From Chamaecyparis obtusa (lineage: Eukaryota > Streptophyta > Pinopsida > Cupressales > Cupressaceae), in NCBI GenBank assembly GCA_027943335.1, contig BSBK01004082.1:117501-181500 (forward strand): DNA of 64,000 nucleotides, in the 5' to 3' direction. The notes beneath the pieces were generated by a model. That model was not told the origin of the DNA. It was given only the letters and a program-made list of their open reading frames with translations, and ran no database searches. A program made the position numbers and the translations under genes. Shown here one piece after another: positions 41,875-53,884 of the stretch (positions within the stretch are counted from its first letter, which is position 1; every line of letters starts with the position of its first letter).

Positions 41875-43267
41875 TGTATCATCTTAAAATGGAAGCACTT
41901 CCATGATAAGAGCATTTATCCCTTTGATTAAGTAGTCTAGGGTCATGTTAAGTGCCTTGATTAGTTCTTTTCATGTATTTGGCTTTCTCTCCCCATTCTG
42001 CTTCTCTTTGTACCTGATTTCACTTTATTTCTGCATTTCCTGGCATTATGGACTGAGGTCCTGAGGTTTTTTACCTCAAGGTCAAAGTTGATCTCAACCC
42101 TAACCTAGGTCAGGGATGACCTCAACCCTGACCTAGGGTGAGGTCTACCTCATCCTCAACCCAGATTTCAAATTTGAACATTTTCTAATTTCCAGGTATT
42201 GGGTTTCAGAAAGATTCTTTTTCCCGCCACTGGGCCGGCCATTTCGGGTTTCAGAATGGTAAATCCTTAAATTGAATTTAATATGGGTCCATTTCTAGGG
42301 GTTAATGTTAATTGATATTTAATTCCCAAATTTTGGCCTTCACTAGAGGTTTGTGCCCTAGTTCACTATAAAAGGAAGCCTTCCTCTCTCATTTTCTTCA
42401 TCAAGTTTTGTGAGAAGATCTCTCAATAAAGTTTTCATATCTCATCTCAAGCAATTTAATGAACAAGATCTCAAGTTCAAGCAAGTGAATTAAAGCATTC
42501 AAGCAAGTCTTCAAGCATTCAAGTGTTCAAGCATCCATTCATCAAGGAGATCCATTGTTAGCCATTCAAGGATTCAATCTCTTTGGAGCCCCCTTGAAGA
42601 TCCATCCTTCGACATTCATCCAAGTTAATTTATATGCAAAGATCCTTTCAAGATTGGTGTTGAAGATCAAATTCCATTGATTTGAGACATCCTACATTCA
42701 TTCTACATCCATTGGAGCATCGCTACTTGTGGATTTGAGGACTCGAATCCTCTATAAGGACTTCAACATAAGCAAGGTACATGTGCAGAACTATGGATCT
42801 GAGATTAGATTCAGATACCCTTTTTGACAAACTTCTGATATCTATGAACAAAGTCAAAGTTGACCTTCAAAATATTAATGTAGCCTTTGGCCTTTTATCA
42901 AGGTCAAAGACTACCTATTGTCAGAAAGATACAAGTTTTCTGGGTTTTCTTCGTCTCGACATTTCTAGTCCGAAATAGGTTGTAGAATTACCCAAAACTA
43001 CACACAGACATCATAAATCAACATTTTATAGATCTGTCCTATTTTGAGGTTAGTACTTGCCTTTCAATTATTTTATATTTCAAGAACATTTCCTTTATAG
43101 GGAAATATAAGGTTTTCTTCCTCTTTCATATTCTTCATAGATTGATTTGATTGTGCATTAACCTTTTGGTTGATCAATTTAGATCTGTCATTTGGGAATT
43201 TGGATTTAGAAGTAGATCTCATATTTCTCCCATACATTTTAGGGTGGATACTATTTCACCTTATTCA
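41875..43267 (+). repeat. EN 3' LTR
   Basis: It starts TGTATCATCTT and ends CTTATTCA, followed by CAACC. The 12-bp inverted repeat seen in the 5' LTR is kept at 42104-42115 and 42126-42137, and the TATA box at 42367-42373. Confidence 0.92.
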
Positions 43268-43272
43268 CAACC

Positions 43273-44324
43273 TTATCCTTCTTTATCTTTGACCAAATCA
43301 AGCTCGCATCTTCTGAAGCTTTCACAAACTTGACTTCTTCTTCAGTATCCAATATTGATTCTTCTGGCTTTTTAGGGCTTTTCTAACTTTGCGTTCTTGA
43401 TCTACAAAACTTTGAGATATGTCCAGCCTTGCTACAAAAGTGACAAATAACTAGAGGCCTTAAATTTCTCGGTGCATTGATATGGGTTACCATTTACACT
43501 GTCTAGCTAAGTGATGATTATAATTACATATTTGACATGTAATGCTCTGAGAACTTCTTGCATTTGGTTGATTTTGATTTCTCAAATTATGCCGAGTCTT
43601 GTTTTTCTGACTTGTTCTATAATTCATAGCTCTATGACCAGATTTATTACATGAATAACAGTAACCATTAAAAGGTCTTACCTTTTTACAATTCCTTGCT
43701 ATATGTCCATGCTTGTTACATGCATAACAAGTTTGGTCTACTAGCTTGCACTAATCCTTAGATGGTTCAACATTGTTTTTAGTCTGATTTCTAGTATCCT
43801 TAGCATCTATAGTGTCTTCTGGTGCTTTCATCCTTACTCAGATGTCATCAATCTGATTTTGTGCTTCATTGAATCCAACACTTCTGGTATCTCCTTTAAG
43901 CTTCCATGCATATAACTGTGACTCTATCAAATCAAAATTGGTGTGTAATTTCTCAATGTGATTCTTTGCCTCTTTCAACTTAGATTCTAGATTTTCTTTG
44001 TTGTTTCTTAGCTCCAAGAGTTCCATGTTTGCTTGCCTTAATTCTTCATTCAGTTGAAGGTTCTCTTTGATCTGTTTATCATAAACTTCTTGATTGTTAG
44101 TTAGCTTATCATCCAACTCTTCAATTTGATCTTTCAGAGATGTGTTCTCTTCATTCAGCTTCTTAACCATTTTACCTAAATCACTGTTTGAACAATCTTT
44201 CATATCTTTTCTTAGCTTCTTGATGAATAATTATGCTCCACTAATTTTCAATTTCAGTTGTTCAACTTCTTTCTCAGATCTGTCAAGGTCTTCAAGAGCT
44301 TCCATAATATTCTTCTAAACCCAT
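43273..44324 (-). pseudogene. E2 gag-like ORF: coiled coil plus four CCHC knuckles
   Basis: The minus-strand ATG at 44324 follows the primer binding site and aligns with the E1 gag start (ATGGNTTTAGAAGA). Residues from about 44200 to 43838 form an open stretch of 121 codons rich in Leu, Glu, Asn and Lys with heptad-like spacing, a clear coiled-coil candidate. CCHC knuckles lie at 43729-43688 (CYACNKHGHIARNC), 43660-43619 (CYSCNKSGHRAMNY, last Cys lost), 43538-43497 (CQICNYNHHLARQC) and 43445-43404 (CHFCSKAGHISKFC). There are stops after the coiled coil and a frame change before the fourth knuckle. The 3' end is cut by EN at 43272. It presumably bound RNA and assembled particles. The four knuckles match E1 in number and spacing. 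Confidence 0.8.
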
Positions 44325-44367
44325 TGATCTCCTCAAGTGGTTAAACTTCTCTTCAGAGGATCAGATC

Positions 44368-44379
44368 TTTGATACCAAT
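44368..44379 (-). promoter_or_regulatory. E2 primer binding site
   Basis: On the minus strand ATTGGTATCAAAG follows the 5' LTR. The TGGTATCA core is the initiator tRNA-Met type. Confidence 0.75.
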
Positions 44380-45515
44380 TGTTAGGAATAGGAACACCGA
44401 GGGGGCGGGGGGGGGGGGGGGGGGGGGGGGTGAATTAGTGTTCACTTATATCTTATTAATTTCTTAACTCTTGAATCTTAACTTGATTGCTTAAGTACTG
44501 AAATGAACATCAATATAAAAAAGATAAACAATCACAACACATAACACCAATATGGTTACATGGAAACCCAAATAGGTAAAAACCCTAGTGGGAATTGATA
44601 CCCACTAAGAACTGCACTAGTGTCTTATGATCCTTGTTAGAAGATCTGCAACCCTGTTAGGATTTTTTCTTTACAATGCTTCTAGTATAGTGACCTGGTC
44701 AAAGGTCGGACCCTTTTAGGAGTCTTTTACAATAATCCTATTAGGGGTGGGGACACACTATCCTAGAGCTCACTGCTCAAGTGGTGAAGGCTACAAACTT
44801 TTGATCTTAGATACACACAATATCTATTGGATGAACAATTGTTGTGACACTGCTTGTCTGATCAATTCCTTTTGTGCACTGATACTTTAGCCCCTTGTAA
44901 AGCTCTAACTCATTCTATCTTCACTTTGCATGTATTTGCTCTTCTTATCTTCACTCTATATCCATTTTTATATTTTATTACAAAGGCAAATCTCATATTT
45001 ATATGCACTAACAAAACAATTAACTATGTTGGCCTACAACCAATTACATACAATGCTTCCAAGTAAATTTTCTCAAGCATGTTTACAAACAAATATGTTT
45101 ACATGTCTACAACCTAATTACAATAGGTGCATAGCCTTTACAAAACATTAATATAATCGCTAATCAAATTACTAACAGTCAACTGCATACTTTATTTTAT
45201 TATGGCATTCACTATCTATACCACTTCAATTGACTGTATCTTTGTCATATTGTCTCATCTGATCATGCGCTCTTAGACTTAGCACGAATACTCATTTACC
45301 AACTTAACTTCAAGGGCGCATACCATAACTTTGTCATACGCACATGCACTAATGCTCTAATCAACTGGTGCTCTGCTAACTATCTAGTCTTCTATACTTA
45401 GCCATATTCTGACCTTATGATAACGTGTCCTGACTCCAAAACTCTATATGACTTTGTTGCCATAATGACAACACTATATCTAGTCATATACAATAGTATA
45501 GTCAACTTTCCAACA
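44380..45515 (-). repeat. E2 5' LTR (right copy) with a poly(G) run
   Basis: It is 1,136 bp and matches 21191-22310. At 44401-44430 the short G-rich block of the left copy has become G5-C-G24. The rest of the alignment has scattered substitutions only. Confidence 0.9.
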
Positions 45516-45968
45516 GTTGTCTTTGTGATACTATGCTTTTGATTAATTCATCTATGTTACATACTACTGCCACATGTGATTCCCTCTACTCAAAATGATA
45601 ATTATATGTTTCAAACAAATTTCCAGCTTATATTACTATCATGGTGGTATCACTACTTGAGGTTTAGAATAAATAAGGGACATTACTATTCTTGCCATGA
45701 TGTTGACTAATTGTGTTGACATCTCTACTCATCCATCATTTGGTTTGATGTACCACTGAACTTTGTCTTTTATTTCTTTGCATTTATTGTTGTGCACTAA
45801 TGAAAGTCCTTATATATTTGTCAAGGAAACTCTGCATGAAGTGGTCTCCAACATTATATTTCATGTAAGTGGTTCAATGTTGCAATTTATCTACTCCCTG
45901 TGAAAGAAACTTCACCCATGCAGTTCTCTATGCCTAATACTATTTCACTCTTGGTGGATTGACCAATG
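45516..45968. other. Continuation of the pre-E2 target sequence
   Basis: It resembles 20200-21190 in composition. No gene is supported. Confidence 0.4.
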
Positions 45969-46295
45969 ATGTGGAGTGTTTATAGTCCAAATATGTCATT
46001 ATATGAGGAGAAGACAAAGACAAAGCTACGATGGGAGGAGTTGCATCTTGTTGTTCATGAGCCCTTATGTTCTTCTAAGGGGGAAACAAAAGAGTTGTAG
46101 GAGGATAATGAGAAAGCTGTACCAATTCAAACATCTCTATGGATGAATACTGAATATAAGGAAGAGGATCCAATCCTCTTATTCAAAGATCTTCCTTCTT
46201 TGGTTAAGGAAGAAGAAGACAACAAAGTTATTCCTACCTTTGAGGAACAAATCTTGGCTATTAAGATCCTTATCATATCCCCCCTCCAGTACTGA
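45969..46295 (+). pseudogene. Unknown acidic coding fragment
   Basis: A frame from ATG at 45969 to TGA at 46293-46295 is broken once by TAG near 46098. It contains LRWEELHLVVHEP, then EEDPILLFKDLPSLVKEEEDN. The composition (many Glu, Lys, Leu and Pro) looks like real protein. A similar acidic frame resumes at 48164-48368 after an AT-rich stretch and directly after TTTCTAG, which would suit a splice acceptor. The two may be parts of one old element or gene. No domain is recognised. Confidence 0.35.
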
Positions 46296-47344
46296 ATTTT
46301 TATATTAAGTCACAATAGAATTGAAATATAAAATAAAACCAAGTAATAAAGAAATAACAAATGATTTAAATAATAAATAGTAAATATTTATATAAGTAAT
46401 TTGTCAATGACTAAATACTAATTCATCAATCATATTGATATTATTAATTAATATAATATTAACAGTATTATTCAAATCAGTAATATTTTAATAATGATTA
46501 TTAAGCTACTCACTAATATTAAAGAAATCAATCAAAAACTAATTGATATAGTTGACTAATATCGATAATACAGTGATCTCAAAAGGAACCACGTAATTAT
46601 TAATACATTGAGAAAAAATATTTCAAACTCCTAATCAGTAATTAATCAATTAGTCAATATAATTCTATTAATAATCAATCTTTATAATTAAATATTAATC
46701 TGATGTAATATTTAATAATTACCAACCAATGACTATACAACATAATACAATTATATGTTATTAATAAATATATAAATAATTATATCCAATAAATATGATA
46801 ATGAATCATAGTATAATAATATAATAATATTAAAAAATGATATAATGTCATACGATTCCTTAGGAATCTCGGTTAGAAATGAATAAACATTAAAATACGA
46901 TATGTATGAGGAATTAAGTAATAAAGGCTCGTGCCTTGACAGCTACTACGTGGTCAATAATCTCACAAACAAGTTTATATCATCGAATTAGATTAGAGAA
47001 TCAACAAAATGATCGTTTAACTATTGATTTGCTAGTTATCACCATTTATGATGAAGGGTTACGAGTAGGGAATAGACACGAGTTATTACTTTTATAACAT
47101 GGATGCAACGTATATAAAGAAAATCCCATCCCATATCATGCATGGGGGGTTACATGGAGGAAAATACAAATATATGGGCAGGTCTGTATTCACTGTCTGG
47201 CAACAAGGCTGACAGCCAAAACACACGGGATATTACTATTAATATATTTATATATTCTCACAGTTAATAGGACTAAGCGCCAATGTATGGCCAAGTTCAC
47301 ATATATAATATATATTGTATGAGTTCATCTTAAATAATTAGAAG

Positions 47345-47376
<32 letters not shown>
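46296..47376. other. Very AT-rich spacer
   Basis: Runs of TAATAATATTA-type sequence with no coding frame. A less AT-rich island at 46850-47280 has no recognised feature. An (AT)n run lies at 47348-47376. Confidence 0.5.
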
Positions 47377-47379
<3 letters not shown>

Positions 47380-47572
47380 TTCACTATTAATAATATATAT
47401 TTTACACACATATATGTATGTATACTATATATATGTTAATAATAATTAATCAGAATCATTTATATTAAATATATAAGAATGTAGTAAATCATTTATATTA
47501 TATTAAATGTATACGTATGTAGTATACATACATATATGTGTGTAAAATATATATTAATAACAGTGAAATCAG
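47377..47572. repeat. 196-bp inverted repeat with ~51-bp arms
   Basis: The left arm starts GATTTCACTATTAATAATAT and the right arm ends with its complement, GTGAAATC. They pair over about 51 bases with few mismatches (47377-47427 with 47522-47572). The shape is that of a small MITE or a large hairpin. No clear target duplication was found. Confidence 0.7.
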
Positions 47573-47732
47573 ATTAGATATATAAATACACACATAGATA
47601 TATACATATATATGTTAATAATAATTAATCAGAATCATTTATATTAAATATATACGTATGTAGTAAATCATTTATATTATATTAAATGTATACGTATGTA
47701 GTATACATACATATATGTGTGTAATATATATA
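47429..47732. repeat. Direct duplication, period about 176 bp
   Basis: The segment starting ATATATGTTAATAATAATTA and ending ATATATGTGTGTAA occurs at about 47429-47555 and again at 47605-47732. It overlaps the right arm of the inverted repeat. Confidence 0.75.
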
Positions 47733-47754
47733 TATATTTGAGACATGCTCCTTA

Positions 47755-48060
47755 AGCCAAAGGTGAGTTAGGGAGGGAAAACACCTAAGGGGCCACAGGT
47801 ATGGAGAATACGTGGATATGATCCAGGTTCTGCCAAAGATCCCTTTAGGTCATCTTGACCCTTACGCTAACCACCCAAGACTCAATAACTACAATCATAT
47901 CCGATGTAAGATGAGATGAATTAGGGAGGGCAAGCACCCAAGGGGGTTCACTTAAGGAGAATATGGGAATTAGGGTCCAGATTCTACGTAGAACTCCTTG
48001 AGTCTTCTTTGACCTTACGCTAATCATCTAATGTCTTAACGATTGACACTATCTAAACAT
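47755..48060. repeat. Two diverged tandem copies of a ~153-bp unit
   Basis: TTAGGGAGGG at 47768 and 47921, and CTTACGCTAA followed by CATC or CACC, recur with a spacing of about 153 bp. The unit is GC-richer than its surroundings. Identity unknown. Confidence 0.6.
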
Positions 48061-48163
48061 GATAATTAATCATCTTAACTCTTGATTAGAATAAATATTG
48101 AAATCTATTATGCTATAATTATTATCTTTATTAATGATAGTTTCTCTTGTTTCTAGAAGACAA

Positions 48164-48368
48164 GCAGGGAAATTTCAGTCCTTTACTAGAATCAAAGGTC
48201 CTATTGCAAGAAGAGGAACCAAATCAGTTGCTACAGTAGGAGACCCTCTTTGATATGGACGATAAGGAGGAAGATCATAAGGATAGATCTATCCTTGAGG
48301 AAGACCATGCTGATATACATGAGTTTTCTTCTCAACCTATGCATATTATCATAGTAGAGAAAGGATGA
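48164..48368 (+). pseudogene. Unknown acidic coding fragment, second part
   Basis: This frame follows a pyrimidine-rich TTCTCTTGTTTCTAG and reads GNFSPLLESKVLLQEEEPNQ, then after one stop LFDMDDKEEDHKDRSILEEDHADIHEF. It has the same style as 45969-46295. Function unknown. Confidence 0.35.
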
Positions 48369-48495
48369 AGAGGAAAGTTTTGGGGATGGGCTAGAAATGT
48401 TTTTCTCATCCATATACATCAAGACATCTTATCCTTCATCATAAGATCACGAGTCTCACTAGAAACAAGTAGAGATCCATGCTTTACCATCATCT

Positions 48496-48880
48496 TGTTG
48501 GATTAGGTGTGGAAAGGTAAGTATTGAGAGGGGAGGGGTGAATCAGTACTCTAAAACACTTTTAAACTTATTTTAACTTTCTTCACAATCATTTACTGAT
48601 TTATTAACATTTGCATGCATCGCATGAAACATATAAAAGATATAATAAGAAACACATAAGAAAAATATTTGGTATCACATAAATCCTTGTCAGGGGATAA
48701 AAACTCCGGTAGGGATGACACGCACAAGACTTCACTATTGCAGCATAAACTTTTCTCGGTTAGAGCTACAATGTTTAGCTATTTCTGATAGCTTACTATG
48801 TTAGGAGTATTAACCTGACTAAGAGTCTAAAGACTACTAACCCGCCCCACGAAGTTGTGTCCCACTTTTAGGGATGAACA
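48496..48880 (-). repeat. LTR fragment of the E1/E2 superfamily
   Basis: It begins TGTTGGATTAGG, then GAGGGGAGGGGTGAATCAGT, as at the start of the E2 left LTR. Further on, ATAAAAACTCCGGTAGGGATGAC matches GTAAAAACCCCAGTGGGAATTGAT in E2 and the reverse of the CCCTACCGGGGTTTT block in E1. Only the first ~380 bp are present. Confidence 0.65.
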
Positions 48881-48912
48881 AAATCAGTGTAATGGGAAAA
48901 AAAAATTAGAGT

Positions 48913-49056
48913 CTTCGTACGAAGTTGATACTTCGCACGAAGTGGTGGACCCATTTCGCGTGAAGTACCCTAGACAAGGGGCTTCGCGCGAAGACCTGCC
49001 TTCTCATGAAATACCCTATGCAGGGGTCTTCACGTGAAGAGGGTCTTCACGCGAAG
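48913..49056. repeat. Array of seven 12-bp palindromes, CTTCNCGNGAAG type
   Basis: Copies are CTTCGTACGAAG (48913), CTTCGCACGAAG (48931), TTTCGCGTGAAG (48954), CTTCGCGCGAAG (48982), CTTCTCATGAAA (49000), CTTCACGTGAAG (49028) and CTTCACGCGAAG (49045). Spacers of 6-16 bp are unrelated in sequence. Two copies are perfect palindromes and one is a perfect CACGTG centre. A protein-binding array is possible. Confidence 0.85.
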
Positions 49057-49609
49057 CCCCTTTGGGTCAGATTTTGTTATATATTTTTGACATTTGTTTT
49101 TAATTTATCATTGTTACTGTCAGACTTTATGGACCCCAGGCCTTGGAGTGAAGCACCTTAGCACGTTAGCATGCCAATGCCTCCCGAGCTTTTTTGACAT
49201 ATTTAGATTGTTAGTAGTATCAGGTACACACATTTTTCTCATTTTTTTATTGTAAATAATATGTTTTATATTTATTTTAGTTAGTTATTTGTTTTAAATA
49301 ATTTTTTATTTGTAGAAATGTTAGAAAATCATAGTTAAATATTATCTAATATGTTAGAAATTGATAGTAGAATGTTAGAAAAGCATAATTAAATATTAGA
49401 AAATGATAGAAATATTAAAAATCATAGTATAAATGTTAGAATATGTTAGAAAATGGTAGAAAATTGTAGTAGTTTGTTAGCATTTGTTAGAAAATATTTA
49501 CAAAACATTAGAAGCCATAATAGAAATGTTAGAAAACATTAAGATCTTATAGAAATTATTAAAAATATTTGTTTTTAAATTTCAAGTTTAAAGTTGTAAA
49601 TATTAGGAA

Positions 49610-49610
<1 letters not shown>
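49057..49610. other. AT-rich DNA with loose ATGTTAGAAAAT repeats
   Basis: From about 49310 to 49560 the motif ATGTTAGAAAAT recurs irregularly. 49100-49215 is less AT-rich and could be an exon of the decayed gene downstream, but this is weak. Confidence 0.5.

Positions 49611-49670
<60 letters not shown>
49611..49670. repeat. (CT)n(CA)n microsatellite
   Basis: CTCTCTCTCTCT changes to a CA run of about 24 units at 49622-49670. Confidence 0.95.
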
Positions 49671-49674
<4 letters not shown>

Positions 49675-49804
49675 TATGCATTTTTAGTAAATATTAGTTA
49701 GTTATTTGTTTTAAATAATTTTTAGTTTGTAAAAATCTTAGAAAATCGTAGTTAAATTTTTTTAAATGATCTAGTACTATGTTAGAAAATGTTAAAAAGT
49801 TGTA

Positions 49805-52470
49805 GTACAGTAAATTTCTAGGACCCTTATTCCTCCCTTATGACATATTAAGACACTTAGGATCTCTTAGGAATCTCAAGATCTTATAATACATATTAGG
49901 ATGTCCTATGAACCATTGATGTACATTTTAGGTTCCATTAATACATACAAGGACTCAGTGTTTCCCTCAAGGTTCCTTAAGATATATTCTAGGATGAATT
50001 AATGTAACCTATGATCTCTTAGGACCTATTATGAGGCCTACAATCCCTTAAGACATTCTAGGACCATTACGTATCTCTTATGACATCTTACTTGACACAT
50101 AAGACCCCTTAGGATCCATACAAACCATTATTATATATTAATGTCCTAGGACACATTCATCTATCTTAGCTTCTATTATTACATATGTGAACCCATCATT
50201 GTCCGTAAGAACCCTTAAGACATACTAGTATCAATTAATGTAACCTAAGATCCCTTAGACCACTTATCACATCTATGACCCATTAACATTGTTGGACCAT
50301 TATACATCCCTTACAATATTTTAAGATATATATGACCCATTCAGATCATCAAGACCTATTAACATAGCTTAGGTTGTCTTAGGACACATTTATGTATCTT
50401 AGATTCAATTAATATCATACGAGGATCCACTAATGTAACCTAGGACCACTTAGGACCTCTTATGTTACCCCCAACCCTTTAAGACACTATACCTAACCCT
50501 TATCCATCCCTTACATTATCTTAAGACACATCTAGGACCCATTGTTACCCACGACCCCTTAAGACACTCTAGGACCACTTATTGCACCTATGACCCATTA
50601 ACATTCTAGGACTCTTATCTGGATCCCTTAAGAACTCTTATGTTACCTATGACCCCTTAAGAAACTCTAGGACCCTTATCTATAACTTAGGACCTCTTAT
50701 GTTACCCACGACCCCTTAAGACACTCTAGGACCACTTATTGCACCTATGACTCATTAACATTCTAGGATTCTTATCTGGATCCCTTATGAAATCTCAAAA
50801 CAAATATGAAACCTTAGGACCCCCAAGACCCATTAACGAATCTTAGGATGTCCTAGGACCACTTAGACCACTTATCACATCTATGAACCATTAATATTAT
50901 TGGACCATTATACATCCCTTATGACATTTTAAGACATATATGACCCATTTGGATCCTGAAGACCCATTAACATATCTTAGGTTGTCCTATGACACATTTA
51001 TGTATCTTAGATTCAATTAATACATTTGAGGATCCACTAATGTAACCTAGGACCCCTTAGGACCTTTTATGTTAGCCACGACCCCTAAAGACACTCTAGG
51101 ACTCTTATCTATACCTTAGGACCTCTTATGTTACCCACGACCCCTTAAGACACTCTAGGATTCTTATCTATACCTTAGGACCTCTTATGTTACCCACGAC
51201 ACCTTAAGACACTCTAGGACCCTTGTTTATAGCTTATGACATCTTATGTTACCCACAACCCCTTAAGATGCTCTAGGACCTCTTATGTTACTCACAACCC
51301 CTTAAGACACTCTAGGACTCTTATCTATACCTTAGGACCTCTTATGTTACCCACGACCCCTTAAAACACTCTAGGATTTTGATCTATACCTTAGGACCTC
51401 TTATGTTACCCACGATGCCTTAAGATACTCTAGAACCCTTATCTATATCTTATGACATCTTATGTTACCCATGACCCCTTAAGACACTCTAGGACCTCTT
51501 ATGTTACCCACGATGCTTTAAGACACTCTAGGACCCTTATCTATATCTTATGACATCTTATGTTACCCATGACTCCTTAAGACACTCTAGGACCACTTAT
51601 ATTATCCATGATCCCTTAAGACACTCTAGGGCCACTTATGTTACCCATGACCCCTTAAGACACTCTAGGACCTTTCTCTATAGCTTATGACATCTTATGT
51701 TACCCACAATGCTTTAAGACACTCTAGGACCCTTATCTATAGCTTATGACATCTTATGTTGCCCACGACCCCTTAAGACACTCTAGGACCACTTATGTTA
51801 CCCACGACCCCTTAAGACACTCTAGGACCTTTATTTATAGCTTATGACATCTTATGTTACCTACGGTGCCTTAAGACACTCTAGGACCCTTATCGATAAC
51901 TTATGACATCTTATGTTACCGATGACCCCTTAAGACACTCTAGGACCACTTATGCTACCCATGACCCATTAAGACACTCTAGGACCTTTATCTATAGCTA
52001 TGACATCTTATGTTACTCATGATGCATTAAGACACTCTAGGACCCTTATCTATAGCTTATGACATCATATGTTACCCATGACCCCTTAAGACACTCTAGG
52101 ACCTCTATCTATAGCTTATGACATCTTATGTTACCCACAACCCCTTAAGACACTCTAGGACTCTTATCTATACCTTAGGACCTCTTATGTTACCCAAAAC
52201 CCCTTAAGACACTCTAAGACCCTTATTTATAGCTTATGACCTCTTATGTTACCCATGACCCCTTAAGACACTCCAGGACCACTTATTGCACCTGCGATCC
52301 ATTAACATTCTAGGACTCTTATTTGGATCCCTTAGGACCCCTTAGGACCTCTTATGTTATCTACAACCCCTTAAGACCTAATAAGACCTCTTATGTTATC
52401 TAAGACCCCTTAAGACCAAATTATTACATCTTAGGACCCTTAAGACCTAATAAAACCACTTACATTACCT
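49805..52470. repeat. Minisatellite array with CCCCTTAAGACACTCTAGGA core
   Basis: About 2.7 kb of imperfect repeats. The centre (51040-52300) is built from units of about 59 bp and a shorter ~39-bp form lacking the TTATCTATAGCTTATGACAT part. Both flanks are more diverged, consistent with an array that grows in the middle. No ORF spans it. Confidence 0.93.
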
Positions 52471-52584
52471 GATAGGACCTATAATTTTATATTTTTAGAT
52501 ATTTGTTTCCATTTTACATGCATTTATAACATGTAATCAAGTACTTAATTATTAACACTTAGCTTTCACATGTTATGTATCTAG

Positions 52585-53884
52585 ATGGCCTCTCAGGGTG
52601 CACCTCAGACTCCTGATATGTAGACCATTTTTCATATTGCTGATATGGAGATGGCTTGACTTAGAGAGTCTATCCATAAATCTTTAGCAGATGGTATATA
52701 TAGAGATACTTGTGCTACTATATTGACCAGTTTGGAGACTATGACTACCAGATTGAGGTCTCACTCCTCCTTGACACCTTAGGTAGTTGAGACCATTTTT
52801 TGAGAGTTGAGGGACGAGGTCTCGGGTGATGTTTCCTTGGCGACAGTTTAGAGCCTTGTCCCCAAGGAAACTATCAAACGAGAGGTTTTCCCACATTATG
52901 AGGGGAGGGCCACTGTGAGGGCATATCAGGTCACACGGTGTGTGATTCCTCAGATTGCATGTATGATTTACCCTTAGTTTCTTGCAGCACATGGTCTTTA
53001 TCCAAATAATGACCAGATTCCATTACATTTTGCACAACAGTTGTACATTGAGTTCTGTTTGGGACTTAGGGTCAACTATTTAGATCTTCTAGCATATTAT
53101 GGTCATGAGCTTAGTAGGGTTGCAGATCGTGATCAGTATTGTAGGGCTAATCGAGTTGTATAGTCTTGTAGATAGCTAGTTGGGGATAGGACTGTGGCAG
53201 TGGCACCGGTGATGGCTGCTACTACAAATAGAGTCATCATTGCTTCTCAGAGGGGAGTTGTGGATAGTATAGGATAGATTGCTTCTGCAACCACATCCAT
53301 CACTTCAGATACAGTGAGTAGATACATTTTGACTAGACCGAGTAGAGCCAGATCATCTTCTAAGGCTTCATCTAGTACTACTCCAGGTGTGACTGAGGAG
53401 ACATATAGAGCTGCAGGTCTTCCTATACCTAGAGAGATATGAGCACTATCGGGTCATCATAGTCATTTAGATATGGCCCTTTAAATTTTGGAGGATCTCC
53501 TATAGGCCTATTCTCATATTGTTGACACACACAAGATCCCAATACATTTTGTCAGGGATTTCATTGCACTTGCACATGTATTTTTATATAAATCAAGTAC
53601 TTTACATAATATATATACTATGCACATGTATATAACCAGCTATTGTACACTAAATTTGTAGGGTTCAGTCACTTCTTTACAACCAGAGGATGATTTTGAT
53701 AGGAGTGATTCAGCATATGTGACACCTAGTAGTGGTTAGGTAAGTTTAAAAAATATGTAAGTTTAAACATGCACTTATAATATTTTAATTATTTTAAATT
53801 ATTATCATATATATACATGCATTTATATTCACATAGATCAGTTGTTGTCTCAGAGGGTTTCTCTATTCACATGCACCTAGATGA
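52585..53884 (+). pseudogene. Decayed three-exon gene of unknown family, closed by nonsense codons only
   Basis: Model: exon 1 52585-53577, exon 2 53662-53739, exon 3 53837-53884. Both introns have GT and AG ends and phase 0; the second donor is GTAAGT. Exon 1 holds twelve in-frame stops (TAG, TAA or TGA) but no frameshift over 993 bases. Each stop could come from CAG, CAA or CGA by one C-to-T change. Readable blocks include ESIHKSLADGIYRDT, HYEGRATVRAYQVTRCVIPQ, YPNNDQIPLHFAQQLYIEF, GLRVNYLDLLAYYGHELSR and a Ser/Thr-rich stretch near 53330-53400. I recognise no family. The ATG follows ATCTAG, so an upstream exon may exist. It sits between inverted clusters of the CTTAAGACAC motif and may be the accessory gene of a DNA transposon (inference). 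Confidence 0.55.

Noticed and set aside
48855..49037. 60-codon frame over the palindrome array
   Set aside because: The frame is short, has no homologue that I recognise, and its codons are dictated by the repeated palindromes.
48913..49056. CRISPR array
   Set aside because: The palindromes are 12 bp with spacers of 6-16 bp and variable cores in a plant nuclear setting; this is not CRISPR spacing or context.
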